A DNA stretch of 64,000 bases from Flavobacterium silvisoli. Lineage in GTDB: Bacteria; Bacteroidota; Bacteroidia; Flavobacteriales; Flavobacteriaceae. Below are positions 46,146 to 54,490 of this stretch, in pieces. Where the stretch lies: positions 363,733 to 427,732 of the forward strand of contig NZ_SJPE01000001.1 of assembly GCF_004329815.1 (NCBI RefSeq), read 5' to 3'. The stretch's first letter is position 1; the number at the start of each line of letters is the position of its first letter. Made by a program: the position numbers and the translations under genes. The notes below the pieces were generated by a model that saw nothing but the letters and a program-made list of their open reading frames with translations, was not told where the DNA came from and did no database searches.

Positions 46146-46655
46146 TTATAAAAATAAGGCTTTCAACTCGGTGGCATCGTGCGGATTCATTTTTCCGGCC
46201 AGTACCAAACTCAATTGCTTTCTTCTTAGTGCGGCATCGTAACGTTCTTTTTCCAGTTCGGTTTCCGGAATTATAGCAGGAACACTTACCGGATGTCCGG
46301 TTTCATTAACGGCAACAAAAGTATAAATGGCTTCGTTCGCTTTGGTTCTGATGCCTGATTCCCGATCTTCAATCCAAACATCTAAAAAGATTTCCATAGA
46401 CGAATTAAAGGCCCGGGAAACTTTGGCTTCAACGGTTACTACACTTCCTAATGGAATGGAACGATTAAAAGCCACGTGATTCACTGAAGCCGTAACCGTG
46501 ATTCTGCGCGAATGTCTTCTGGCTGCAATACTTGCTGCTCTGTCCATGCGGGCTAGTAATTCACCACCAAAAAGGTTGTTCAGCGGGTTGGTTTCACTTG
46601 GTAAAACTAAATCAGTCAAAATAGTCAACGATTCGGAAGGATGTTTTGGAGTCAT
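46146..46655 (-). CDS. acyl-CoA thioesterase (hotdog fold)
   Basis: A 169-aa single hotdog protein with the NPLNNLFGGELLARMDRAASIAARR motif of YciA/ACOT-type thioesterases and VNHVAFNRSIPLGSVV. It hydrolyses acyl-CoA; chain preference unknown. A -7 element TACCTTTG on the minus strand (46669-46676) lies 13 bases before the ATG. Confidence 0.9.
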   Translation of the reverse strand: MTPKHPSESLTILTDLVLPSETNPLNNLFGGELLARMDRAASIAARRHSRRITVTASVNHVAFNRSIPLGSVVTVEAKVSRAFNSSMEIFLDVWIEDRESGIRTKANEAIYTFVAVNETGHPVSVPAIIPETELEKERYDAALRRKQLSLVLAGKMNPHDATELKALFL

Positions 46656-46668
46656 GTGAAGTTTTTAG

Positions 46669-46676
46669 CAAAGGTA
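46669..46676 (-). promoter_or_regulatory. -7 element TAccTTTG (minus strand)
   Basis: An exact TAnnTTTG match upstream of the thioesterase gene. Confidence 0.6.
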
Positions 46677-46693
46677 ATTACTGAAAATAAAAA

Positions 46694-46711
46694 ATCCCGA
46701 TTTCTCGGGAT
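46694..46711 (-). terminator. intrinsic terminator of the SPOR-protein gene
   Basis: ATCCCGA and TCGGGAT stems (46694-46700, 46705-46711), followed on the minus strand by a T-rich tract. It ends the gene at 46716. Confidence 0.75.
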
Positions 46712-46715
46712 AATT

Positions 46716-47660
46716 TTATAATTCTTCTATCAGCAGCCAAGCATCTTTATTGTCCAGCTTTTGAATGCTTTTCATGGTTTCTCGGGCCTCTGAGTAGGAA
46801 GGATAACTTCCGTAAAGCACCGGATACAAGCCGTGTTTGTTGGCGGGTAATCGTTTGGCTTTAAAGCCTAATTTCAGTAAAGATTGATAAGCTTTCTCCG
46901 CATTCGATTCCAAACGGAAAGCCCCTGCAACCACATGATAAGGCATCTTTTCACTAGGAACAGTCAGTGTTACTGCCGGTAGCGGATTTTCAATAAAAAA
47001 GGTAGCTTCCTGTATTTTTTGGTTTATTTTTTTCTGAACATTCGATTGTACAAGCAGGGTTTCCTGTTCGATTTGTTTCAGATAGTTGTCGTATAATTTA
47101 TATCCCAATGCAGTTGTTAAACCTAATGAAACGGTGACAATAGCAGCATATCTCAGTGCTTTGTTGCTTTTTCTTTTTTCAGGAGTGAAAAGAATTGGAG
47201 CAGTTTCTTCAACAATTTCAACTTCTTCTTTGTATACCTCTCGTTTTACGACCGGTGAAATAAAGGAACTCAATCCAAAAGATTCTTTCAGATAGTTAAT
47301 TTGATCCGCCGGGACGAATACTATATTTTTTTCGGCATTCAAACGGAATTCACCGATGTTTTTTACCGTGAAATGACCAAATTCCTGAATTTTAGTTTTC
47401 CAGTTTGATACTTCATTCTGAATGACACTTACCGCTACTTCGTAGGTGATTTTTTCGGCCTGCGCCAAATGATTGGCTAATAATCCGTCGTTGTTTTTGA
47501 TGAAAGGATTGAAAGAAATCAATTTTTTAGGAGGATAAAACGAATGAGCATTTTCATCCAGCTGCGCCGATTGGAATTCGGTCAAAAAAGCACCAAATCC
47601 GGGAACGGTAACACATTGATAACGATATAATAATTGGGATATGTAAGGTTCAATCTTCAT
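46716..47660 (-). CDS. HU-like (CCDC81-type) plus SPOR domain membrane protein
   Basis: A 314-aa protein. Residues 1-130 match the HU-CCDC81 region found in Bacteroidota SPOR proteins (ISQLLYRYQCVTVPGFGAFLTE, FGHFTVKNIGEFRL). One membrane helix lies at about 168-187, and a C-terminal SPOR domain at about 238-314 (YHVVAGAFRLESNAEKAYQSL) binds denuded septal peptidoglycan. It links the cytosol or nucleoid to the division septum, by inference. The promoter box places transcription start at about the ATG. Confidence 0.88.
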   Translation of the reverse strand: MKIEPYISQLLYRYQCVTVPGFGAFLTEFQSAQLDENAHSFYPPKKLISFNPFIKNNDGLLANHLAQAEKITYEVAVSVIQNEVSNWKTKIQEFGHFTVKNIGEFRLNAEKNIVFVPADQINYLKESFGLSSFISPVVKREVYKEEVEIVEETAPILFTPEKRKSNKALRYAAIVTVSLGLTTALGYKLYDNYLKQIEQETLLVQSNVQKKINQKIQEATFFIENPLPAVTLTVPSEKMPYHVVAGAFRLESNAEKAYQSLLKLGFKAKRLPANKHGLYPVLYGSYPSYSEARETMKSIQKLDNKDAWLLIEEL

Positions 47661-47665
47661 GTTAA

Positions 47666-47673
47666 CAAATTTA
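47666..47673 (-). promoter_or_regulatory. -7 element TAaaTTTG, leaderless spacing
   Basis: A minus-strand TAAATTTG with only 5 bases between it and the ATG at 47660, so transcription probably starts at or beside the start codon. Confidence 0.55.
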
Positions 47674-47761
47674 GAGAAACAATAGTAGTATCAAAAAATT
47701 ATTCACAATTTTTATTAACAATCCTAGACTAAAATAAAATATTTTGTAGTACTTTAGTGAT

Positions 47762-48865
47762 ATGAATAAAGCAGAACTTTTTTACATATTGGCACTGTTG
47801 CGGGTAGAAGGCGTTGGCGATATTGTAGCCAAAAAACTGATAAATCACTGTGGTTCAGCAGAAAGTGTTTTTGCGTCTAAAGCTTCACAACTCAAAGGAA
47901 TTGACGGGGTTGGTGAAGTTTTGGTAAGAAACTTAAAAAACAAAGTCGTTTTTGAAAATGCGGAACTCGAATTGGATTTTTTGGAGAAGAACAACATCAC
48001 CGTTTTTTATTACCAAAATGAGAATTATCCGGAGAGGCTGAAACACTGTGTAGACGGACCCGTTTTGATTTTTGCTTCGGGTGCGGTAAACTTTGAAAAT
48101 CGCAAAATGCTGAGCATAGTAGGAACCAGACAGATTACGTCTTATGGAGCCGAATTCTGTAAAAAACTCATCGAAGATTTAGCCATTTTCAATCCGGTTA
48201 TTGTTAGTGGATTTGCTTACGGTGTTGATATTGTTGCCCATCAGGCTGCCCTTGAAAATGATTTGCAAACGATAGGTGTTTTGGCGCATGGGTTGAATCA
48301 AATTTACCCCAAATCTCATAAAAGATACGTAGCCAAAATAGAACAAAACGGTGGTTTTATAACTGAATTTTGGAGTACTTCTAATCCGGATAAGGAAAAC
48401 TTTGTTCGCCGAAACCGCATTGTTGCCGGGATGAGCGAAGCCACCATAGTAATTGAAAGCGCCGAAAAAGGAGGTTCGTTAATAACGGCAAATATGGCCA
48501 ACGATTACAATAGAGATGTGTTTGCCGTACCGGGTAGGATTTCAGACAAATACAGTCAGGGCTGCAATGATTTAATCAAAACCCAACGTGCCAATGTACT
48601 GACTTCGGCGGCAGATTTGGTATACAGTTTAAATTGGGAACTGAATCAGACAACCACAAAAGCAGTTCAAAAGCAGTTGTTTGTTTCGTTGGATTATGAA
48701 GAACAGAAAATCTATGATTACCTTCAGAAAAGTGGCAAGCAACTGCTCGATGTAGTGGCTTTGGAATGCGATTTCCCGATTTTTAAAATTTCCTCTATCC
48801 TCTTAAATATGGAGCTTAAAGGCGTCATTAGACCTTTGCCGGGCAAATTATTTGAAGCGATTTAA
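47762..48865 (+). CDS. dprA: DNA-processing protein DprA
   Basis: A 367-aa protein: N-terminal helix-hairpin-helix segments (VEGVGDIVAKKLI, IDGVGEVLVRNL), the Rossmann core (SIVGTRQITSYG, VSGFAYGVDIVAHQAAL, KGGSLITANMANDYNRDVFAVPG) and a C-terminal winged-helix-like domain. It loads RecA on incoming ssDNA in natural transformation. It is not in an operon with other competence genes here. Confidence 0.95.
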   Translation: MNKAELFYILALLRVEGVGDIVAKKLINHCGSAESVFASKASQLKGIDGVGEVLVRNLKNKVVFENAELELDFLEKNNITVFYYQNENYPERLKHCVDGPVLIFASGAVNFENRKMLSIVGTRQITSYGAEFCKKLIEDLAIFNPVIVSGFAYGVDIVAHQAALENDLQTIGVLAHGLNQIYPKSHKRYVAKIEQNGGFITEFWSTSNPDKENFVRRNRIVAGMSEATIVIESAEKGGSLITANMANDYNRDVFAVPGRISDKYSQGCNDLIKTQRANVLTSAADLVYSLNWELNQTTTKAVQKQLFVSLDYEEQKIYDYLQKSGKQLLDVVALECDFPIFKISSILLNMELKGVIRPLPGKLFEAI

Positions 48866-48885
48866 TTTACAATAGAATTATAATT

Positions 48886-48893
48886 TACATTTG
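48886..48893 (+). promoter_or_regulatory. -7 element TAcaTTTG
   Basis: An exact TAnnTTTG match, 20 bases before ATG 48914. Confidence 0.6.
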
Positions 48894-48913
48894 TTTTTAT
48901 ACTACGTTACAGC

Positions 48914-50011
48914 ATGGACATCAATTTCAACCAATATATAGCCGCCAATAATTTCAGGGAGATTGCTGCTTTTTTCGAAACCAAACCTGCACTTTCCGAG
49001 GAGCAACTGGCGGAAATCCGGCAGTTGGCTTCCCATAAGTTAGAATTAGCCCGCATTGCTTTGTCTCCGCCCTACAGTGATTTTTCAAAGATATTGTTTG
49101 TAAAGGAAGGCGATTTTTACGTGTTCCTGAATTACATCAAAAATCAGGATATCGAAGAACAGCTTAAAAGTATGCTGACACTCATCAGCAAGATGTATCA
49201 ACAGAATCCAAGTTCCGAATTGGCCGGTAAATCATTTATTGCAGTCAATAATTTTAAAGCAGATGATGATGAACTGGCTGAATTAATCAGGGAGAACAAT
49301 TATTCATCAGAGATAATACCCACTCCGGCTATCTCTAAAAGAAATCGCAATTACCTGATTCTTGCGGTGGTTTTGGTGTTTGTGCTCATCAGAGGAGTCA
49401 TCTTTTTTAATGCATTCCATCCGTTTCAAAACAGGACGGTTGACTATGATTATGATGCGTCAACGGAAGAGTACAATGCGGAACCACCTTCAATCGACCC
49501 TTACTATACTCGGATGAAATTTCAAATTGACAGTTTTTTCGTTTTTTTATCCGATTATAAAAAAGAGGAAATCAAACAGTTAACAAGGATTAATGACATA
49601 AAAACAGGTGAAAATCCGTTTGAAACATTTTACCAAAGCATGCCTCAGGGCGAAAGCAACTCCACAGTAAAAATCAGTAACCACACCAATTGCGATATGA
49701 TCTTGCTGGAAAATGCGATGGTTTATGACACGATAAAACTTCCCAAAGCGGCATACTATATCAAATCGGGAAAAACTATAGAAGTCAATAAAAGGCCATC
49801 CGATGTCAACGCTGTTTTTAATTTTTATCTGGGGAAACAGTTGGCAACATTTCAAACTAAGAGTAAGCATCTCTTCATCAGAAATCACTCGGTGATTGAA
49901 TACCGATTCAGTGAATTGCTCCCGGAAACCAAAGAAATTTTAGAGACTGATTATGTGCTCAGAGAAGATGCATCCGTTTCATTGAAAGACGGCATTCTTC
50001 GAATCAATTAA
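48914..50011 (+). CDS. hypothetical single-pass membrane protein
   Basis: A 365-aa protein not assigned to a family. A soluble, mostly helical N-terminal part (1-145) is followed by one membrane helix (about 147-166, YLILAVVLVFVLIRGVIFF). A C-terminal part of about 200 residues is likely periplasmic and beta-rich (STVKISNHTNCDMILLENAMVYDTI). It has its own -7 element and a strong terminator, so it is a single-gene unit. There is no signal peptide, so the topology is N-in, C-out. Confidence 0.65.
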   Translation: MDINFNQYIAANNFREIAAFFETKPALSEEQLAEIRQLASHKLELARIALSPPYSDFSKILFVKEGDFYVFLNYIKNQDIEEQLKSMLTLISKMYQQNPSSELAGKSFIAVNNFKADDDELAELIRENNYSSEIIPTPAISKRNRNYLILAVVLVFVLIRGVIFFNAFHPFQNRTVDYDYDASTEEYNAEPPSIDPYYTRMKFQIDSFFVFLSDYKKEEIKQLTRINDIKTGENPFETFYQSMPQGESNSTVKISNHTNCDMILLENAMVYDTIKLPKAAYYIKSGKTIEVNKRPSDVNAVFNFYLGKQLATFQTKSKHLFIRNHSVIEYRFSELLPETKEILETDYVLREDASVSLKDGILRIN

Positions 50012-50013
50012 AA

Positions 50014-50043
50014 AAGGCAAAAAACGATTTTGTTTTTTGCCTT
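50014..50043. terminator. intrinsic terminator (both directions)
   Basis: A perfect 12-bp stem (50014-50025 with 50032-50043) with a 6-base loop, A-rich before and T-rich within the arm, between convergent genes. Confidence 0.8.
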
Positions 50044-50067
50044 CATCAAGTTCTCATTTGTTAGAGA

Positions 50068-50478
50068 TTATTCTTTTTTAGCTGTTTTGAGGATGAATAT
50101 TTCATCTGTTTTGTCATCATTCGGACCCTGAGCTATTTTCACCTCAAATCCTCCCGGAACTTCAGCAACATCTATTACTTCAATATTCAATAAGCCATCT
50201 GTTTTGTATAGTTTGGTAGTAATTTCTTTGCCCAACTCGCTGTCGGAAATGTATAAAAATTGTTTGGCTCCCGGTAAATCGTCTTTGGTATATCCCAAAT
50301 CGTTATTAACTACATAGGTCTTTATCAAATGGTTTTTGAATCCGAACGAGTTAGTAGCGTGAATCTTCGCTAAAAATTTACCCAGCTCGAGGTTCTTATC
50401 TTCCGTATATTTTATTTCCTGAGCAAAGGTGTTAAAAGCGCTCAAAAACAGTACAAGCAGTAAAACGGTTTTTTTCAT
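50068..50478 (-). CDS. hypothetical secreted protein
   Basis: A 136-aa protein from ATG 50478, with a signal peptide MKKTVLLLVLFLSAFNTFAQ. The mature part is mixed charged (EDKNLELGKFLAKIHATNSFGFKN, VAEVPGGFEVKIAQGPND). Family not recognised. It sits downstream of trpS on the same strand with a gap of 32 bases, so it may be cotranscribed. Confidence 0.6.
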   Translation of the reverse strand: MKKTVLLLVLFLSAFNTFAQEIKYTEDKNLELGKFLAKIHATNSFGFKNHLIKTYVVNNDLGYTKDDLPGAKQFLYISDSELGKEITTKLYKTDGLLNIEVIDVAEVPGGFEVKIAQGPNDDKTDEIFILKTAKKE

Positions 50479-50510
50479 AAAAAAAGAGATTTTTATCAAA
50501 TGTAGAAATT

Positions 50511-51488
50511 TTATTCAAATCCCAATTTTTCTCTCACTCTTTTTAATACGGTATCGGCTATATTTCCGGCTTTTGCTGCTCCTTGTTTTAATAAAGCATT
50601 CACTTCATCCTGATGACTCATGTAGTAATTGTATTTTTCTCTTTCAGTTTTGAATCGTTCGGTAATCAGTTCAAATAACGCTTGTTTGGCATGGCCATAA
50701 CCAAAATCACGGTTAACATTAGCATATTTAGTACGCATCTCGGCTGTTTGCTCAGCATTGGCAATTAACTTATACAAACCAAATATTTTGCAGGTATCCG
50801 GATTTTTAGGTTCTTCCAGCGGAGTACTGTCGGTTTCAATACTCATGATTTGCTTGCGCAAAGCTTTATCTTCTAAAAAGATGTTGATGATATTTCCTCT
50901 TGATTTACTCATTTTAAAACCGTCGGTTCCCGGAACATACATGGTTTCTTCGTGCACTTTTCCTTCAGGAAGTACAAAGGTTTCTCCCATCTGATGATTG
51001 AAACGCGAGGCTACGTCACGAGTAATTTCGATGTGTTGCATCTGATCTTTTCCTACCGGAACAAATTGTGCATCGTACAGCAATATATCGGCTGCCATTA
51101 GCATAGGGTAAGAAAACAATCCGGCGTTTACATCTTCCAAGCGGTCGGCTTTGTCCTTAAAGGAATGTGCCAATGTCAAACGTTGAAACGGGAAAAAGCA
51201 ACTCAAATACCAGGACAATTCAGCTGTTTGGGGTACATCGCTCTGACGGTAAAAAATCACTTTGTCGACATCCAATCCGCAAGCGAGCCACACCGAGGCT
51301 GTACTGTAAGTGTTTTGACGAAGTTCGTTTCCGTTTTTGATTTGTGTAACAGAATGCAAATCAGCTATGAAAAGAAATGATTCGTTAGCTGGATTTTTTG
51401 ACATTTCGATGGCAGGCAAAATAGCACCCAATAAATTTCCTAAATGGGGCGTGCCTGTGCTTTGAATTCCGGTTAGTATTTTTGGCAT
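50511..51488 (-). CDS. trpS: tryptophan-tRNA ligase
   Basis: A 325-aa class I synthetase from ATG 51488 (MPKILTGIQSTGTPHLGN). HIGH-like TPHLGN, DLHSVTQIKN, FVPVGKDQMQHIEITRDVA and KMSKS in GFKMSKSRG are all present. It charges tRNA-Trp. The upstream TTG at 51494 adds only two residues and is not chosen. Confidence 0.97.
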   Translation of the reverse strand: MPKILTGIQSTGTPHLGNLLGAILPAIEMSKNPANESFLFIADLHSVTQIKNGNELRQNTYSTASVWLACGLDVDKVIFYRQSDVPQTAELSWYLSCFFPFQRLTLAHSFKDKADRLEDVNAGLFSYPMLMAADILLYDAQFVPVGKDQMQHIEITRDVASRFNHQMGETFVLPEGKVHEETMYVPGTDGFKMSKSRGNIINIFLEDKALRKQIMSIETDSTPLEEPKNPDTCKIFGLYKLIANAEQTAEMRTKYANVNRDFGYGHAKQALFELITERFKTEREKYNYYMSHQDEVNALLKQGAAKAGNIADTVLKRVREKLGFE

Positions 51489-51508
51489 TTTCAACTATTT
51501 TCTGACTG

Positions 51509-51516
51509 CAAAGTTA
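51509..51516 (-). promoter_or_regulatory. -7 element TAacTTTG for trpS
   Basis: The minus strand reads TAACTTTG, 20 bases upstream of the trpS ATG. Confidence 0.6.
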
Positions 51517-51548
51517 AGGCTTTGTATTAAAAACTGCATACCTTTCAT

Positions 51549-51556
51549 TACATTTG
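51549..51556 (+). promoter_or_regulatory. -7 element TAcaTTTG, leaderless spacing
   Basis: Only 5 bases separate this exact TAnnTTTG match from ATG 51562, so the transcript is probably leaderless or nearly so. Confidence 0.55.
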
Positions 51557-51561
51557 ACCAT

Positions 51562-52302
51562 ATGAAAGCACTGAAAATTGTTTTTTGGATTTTTTATCGC
51601 ATTTGGTTTTACATTTTGATGGCGATTCCGATAATCGTGATGTTTCCGTTTTTATTCATTTCGATTCTTTCTGAAAAATGGTATCCTTACTTTTTTATCA
51701 TGGCACGAATTTGGGCCAAAATCATTTTGTTTGGCATGGGATTCAGAGTGGTTTTAGAATCCGAAGAGAAAATTATCGAAGGCAAAAGCTATATGTTTGT
51801 GTCCAATCACACTTCGATGACCGATGTTATGCTGATGCTTTCGATTGTAAAAAATCCATTCGTATTTGTGGGCAAAAAAGAGTTGGCAAAAATTCCGTTG
51901 TTCGGATTTTTCTATAAACGTACGTGTATTTTAGTGGACAGAAAAAGTTCAAAGAGCCGTATGGCCGTTTTTGAAAGAGCTCAAAAAAGATTAAATCAGG
52001 GATTAAGCATTTGTATTTTTCCCGAAGGCGGTGTTCCCGATGATGAATCGATACTGTTGGATGAATTCAAAGACGGTGCGTTTCGCTTGGCGGTAGAACA
52101 TCAGATTCCTATTGTTCCTATGAGTTTTGCCGACAATAAAAAAAGGTTTTCGTATACATTTTTCAGTGGAAGTCCCGGAATAATGCGCGTCAAAATCCAT
52201 CGTTTTTTTGAAACCAAAAACCAAAAACCGGAATACAGAAAAACTCTAAAAGAGGATGTTCGTCAGGTAATTTTAAAACAACTGCAAGAATACAACGCAT
52301 AA
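51562..52302 (+). CDS. PlsC-like 1-acyl-sn-glycerol-3-phosphate acyltransferase (copy 1)
   Basis: A 246-aa membrane-bound acyltransferase with the H-x4-D catalytic motif in FVSNHTSMTDVML, and an ICIFPEGGVPDD acceptor-site motif. A short N-terminal helix anchors it (IWFYILMAIPIIVMFPFLF). It makes phosphatidic acid or acylates related lipids. A second copy lies at 56245. A terminator follows. Confidence 0.88.
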   Translation: MKALKIVFWIFYRIWFYILMAIPIIVMFPFLFISILSEKWYPYFFIMARIWAKIILFGMGFRVVLESEEKIIEGKSYMFVSNHTSMTDVMLMLSIVKNPFVFVGKKELAKIPLFGFFYKRTCILVDRKSSKSRMAVFERAQKRLNQGLSICIFPEGGVPDDESILLDEFKDGAFRLAVEHQIPIVPMSFADNKKRFSYTFFSGSPGIMRVKIHRFFETKNQKPEYRKTLKEDVRQVILKQLQEYNA

Positions 52303-52303
52303 A

Positions 52304-52332
52304 AAAAGAGTTCCATAATTCGGAACTCTTTT
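52304..52332 (+). terminator. intrinsic terminator
   Basis: A stem of AAAAGAGTTCC and GGAACTCTTTT (52304-52314, 52322-52332) with a 7-base loop. Confidence 0.75.
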
Positions 52333-52386
52333 CTGTTATTACCCTAAAGCAATAACACCACTTAACTAATTTTAAACAATCATAAA

Positions 52387-53922
52387 TTAAAATTTATAGC
52401 TAATGCCACTGTAGATTCCAAAGAAGTATGGTTTGAAATTACCGGCGTTTTTAGTAAAAGTATTCAATTGGTATTTAACGGTGGGCTCTACGTTGAATTC
52501 AAAAGATTTCAGAAAACCGTATTTTATACCTAATCCCAAATTGGTGCTGAAATGCACATCGTTCAGGTTGTTGGCTTTTCCCAATTCGGTACTCATGTTT
52601 TCTGAAACGAGTGAAATTTTGTTCTCATTCAGGAAAAAAGTGCTGACGCCGCCTATTACTTTTACACCGAAACGGTTGTTGATCAGTGCATAGGTTAACT
52701 CAACGGGCACTTCGTAGTAGCCCATTTTTTGATTCATATAGCCTTCATTTCTTTGCACAAAATTATTTTCAAACGGGAGCAAATTGTCAACAGGTGTCTC
52801 GGCATCTTCGACATGAATGGTTTTTCCGCCTAAAGTGGGACTAATGTTATTCATTCCCTGATCATCGATAGCTACAAAAAAGGCAATATTATTGGTGTTG
52901 TAATCTACACTCATTTTGTTGATACCGGTTCGTACCGATAATTTAGTGTTGACGGCATAACTCACCCCAACTCCCATGCTGAAACTGGTGTTGTACTCTT
53001 TTGAATTATTTTCAAACTCAGAACCAATCGGAGAGCCGTTTCCAACAGAACCTAAGAAAACAGGAGCAACATTTGAGGTAATTTGCCATCTGTTTTCTTT
53101 GGGTAGCTGTTTTTCTTTGCTTTCTTTTTCATTAAGCAATTCTTCCAACTCATTCGTAGCAACCCCGGCAATTTTGACGGTGTCGTTAACTTTCTTTTCG
53201 GGTGTTACAATTTTTGAGTTTGATGTGATAGCTTCTTTTAAACTATCAAGATTTAGTGGTTTTTCACCGGTTAATGCCGTTACATTGTTTGAGTTATTTG
53301 GGGTAAATTTGGGTTCAGTATGTTCTTTTTCTGCTAAAGCCACGCTATTGTTTTCTTCAGATTGCGATATTTTTTCGGAAGTTTTTTCCACAATAGTTTC
53401 CGGCACTAAAGCGTCTGAATTTCGGTTTTGACGTTTCTTTTTCGAAGAATGAATTTGGTCAGAGTTATTTTCAACTAAAGCTTTTTGAAAGTGAGTTACA
53501 ATAGTTTTTGAATTGTTTTTTGGGATAGTAATAACCTTGTCTGAAGAAGTCTCACTCTTTTCAGGAGCAGATGAACTATTGTTTACTATTGCTTCAGAAG
53601 AAGTGGGACCCGGTTGTTTTATAGTTGTGCGGTTTTCTATAACTTTTGGCGTTGAGGCTTCTGATGCCGCCGGTACAGCATTCGTACCAACAACAGCATC
53701 CTTTGTTTGATTATTTGGAGAATAGACCGATTTCGTCAATAAAAATCCCAGTACAAACAATGCCGCCACTCCTGATGATTTCCACCAAAAAGGGATGATT
53801 CTTCTTTTCTTCTTTTCATTTAACTTTGCTTCAATATTTTCCCAAACTTCATCGGCGGGATTAGCCTCGAAGTCTTTGAATTTTTCCTGAAACAGTCGGT
53901 CTATGTTTTTTCTTTCACTCAT
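52387..53922 (-). CDS. predicted anti-sigma/outer-membrane beta-barrel fusion
   Basis: A 511-aa protein. Residues 1-44 look cytosolic (RLFQEKFKDFEANPADEVWENIEAKL), like the start of anti-sigma factors. One membrane helix lies at about 46-64. A Ser/Thr/Lys/Asn-rich linker spans about 65-280. The last roughly 230 residues look like an 8-strand outer membrane beta-barrel ending in SGISYKF, with a terminal Phe. Such a protein would span the inner membrane, periplasm and outer membrane. It overlaps the ECF sigma gene by 4 bases, so it likely controls that factor. Confidence 0.78.
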   Translation of the reverse strand: MSERKNIDRLFQEKFKDFEANPADEVWENIEAKLNEKKKRRIIPFWWKSSGVAALFVLGFLLTKSVYSPNNQTKDAVVGTNAVPAASEASTPKVIENRTTIKQPGPTSSEAIVNNSSSAPEKSETSSDKVITIPKNNSKTIVTHFQKALVENNSDQIHSSKKKRQNRNSDALVPETIVEKTSEKISQSEENNSVALAEKEHTEPKFTPNNSNNVTALTGEKPLNLDSLKEAITSNSKIVTPEKKVNDTVKIAGVATNELEELLNEKESKEKQLPKENRWQITSNVAPVFLGSVGNGSPIGSEFENNSKEYNTSFSMGVGVSYAVNTKLSVRTGINKMSVDYNTNNIAFFVAIDDQGMNNISPTLGGKTIHVEDAETPVDNLLPFENNFVQRNEGYMNQKMGYYEVPVELTYALINNRFGVKVIGGVSTFFLNENKISLVSENMSTELGKANNLNDVHFSTNLGLGIKYGFLKSFEFNVEPTVKYQLNTFTKNAGNFKPYFFGIYSGISYKF

Positions 53923-54470
53923 CTTGCAGAAGGAAAAGTTTTGTTTATTTCGTTTTTTTGTTGTTCTATTTTTGCCTTTAAAATCATACGGGCACGAGCC
54001 AAATTTGATTTTGAAGTTCCGATATTAATGGATAGCATCTCGGCAATTTCCTGGTGTGAATACCCGTCTAAAACGTACAGATTGAACACCAGCCTGTACC
54101 TGTCGGGCAACTCCTGAATTATTTTAAGCAGATAATCCAAAGAAATGTTGTCGTCGTCTAAATCAATTTCGCAATCATCTGCTACATCTTCATTTACTAA
54201 GCTCAGAAAGGTTTGGTTTCGGTATTGCTGTAAAACATGGTTAATCATAATTCGTTTTAACCAACCATCAAACGAACCTTTAAATGAAAATTGTTCTATT
54301 TTATTAAAGATGATCAAAAAGCCATCCTGCAAATTGTCTTGAGCCTCACTGTAACTGCGCGAATATTTTAGGCAAACAGCAAACAGTTTTGAAGAATATA
54401 ATTTGTATAACTGTTCTTGTGCTTTCCTATTGTTGTTTTTGCAATCATTTATGAGTTGTTTTAAATCCAA
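53919..54470 (-). CDS. ECF-type RNA polymerase sigma factor
   Basis: A 183-aa sigma-70 family protein with region 2 (AVCLKYSRSYSEAQDNLQDGFLIIFNKIEQF) and region 4 (LPDRYRLVFNLYVLDGYSHQEIAEML ... GTSKSNLARARM). It directs RNA polymerase to a small regulon. The start is TTG 54470; no in-frame ATG exists upstream before the lipoprotein gene. It is translationally coupled to the anti-sigma/barrel gene (4-base overlap). Confidence 0.9.
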   Translation of the reverse strand: MDLKQLINDCKNNNRKAQEQLYKLYSSKLFAVCLKYSRSYSEAQDNLQDGFLIIFNKIEQFSFKGSFDGWLKRIMINHVLQQYRNQTFLSLVNEDVADDCEIDLDDDNISLDYLLKIIQELPDRYRLVFNLYVLDGYSHQEIAEMLSINIGTSKSNLARARMILKAKIEQQKNEINKTFPSAR

Positions 54471-54490
54471 TTTGCAAAAATTGTTGGGGG

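Noticed and set aside
53512..53710. Plus-strand frame opposite the anti-sigma/barrel linker
   Set aside because: Shadow of the low-complexity Ser/Thr/Lys linker.
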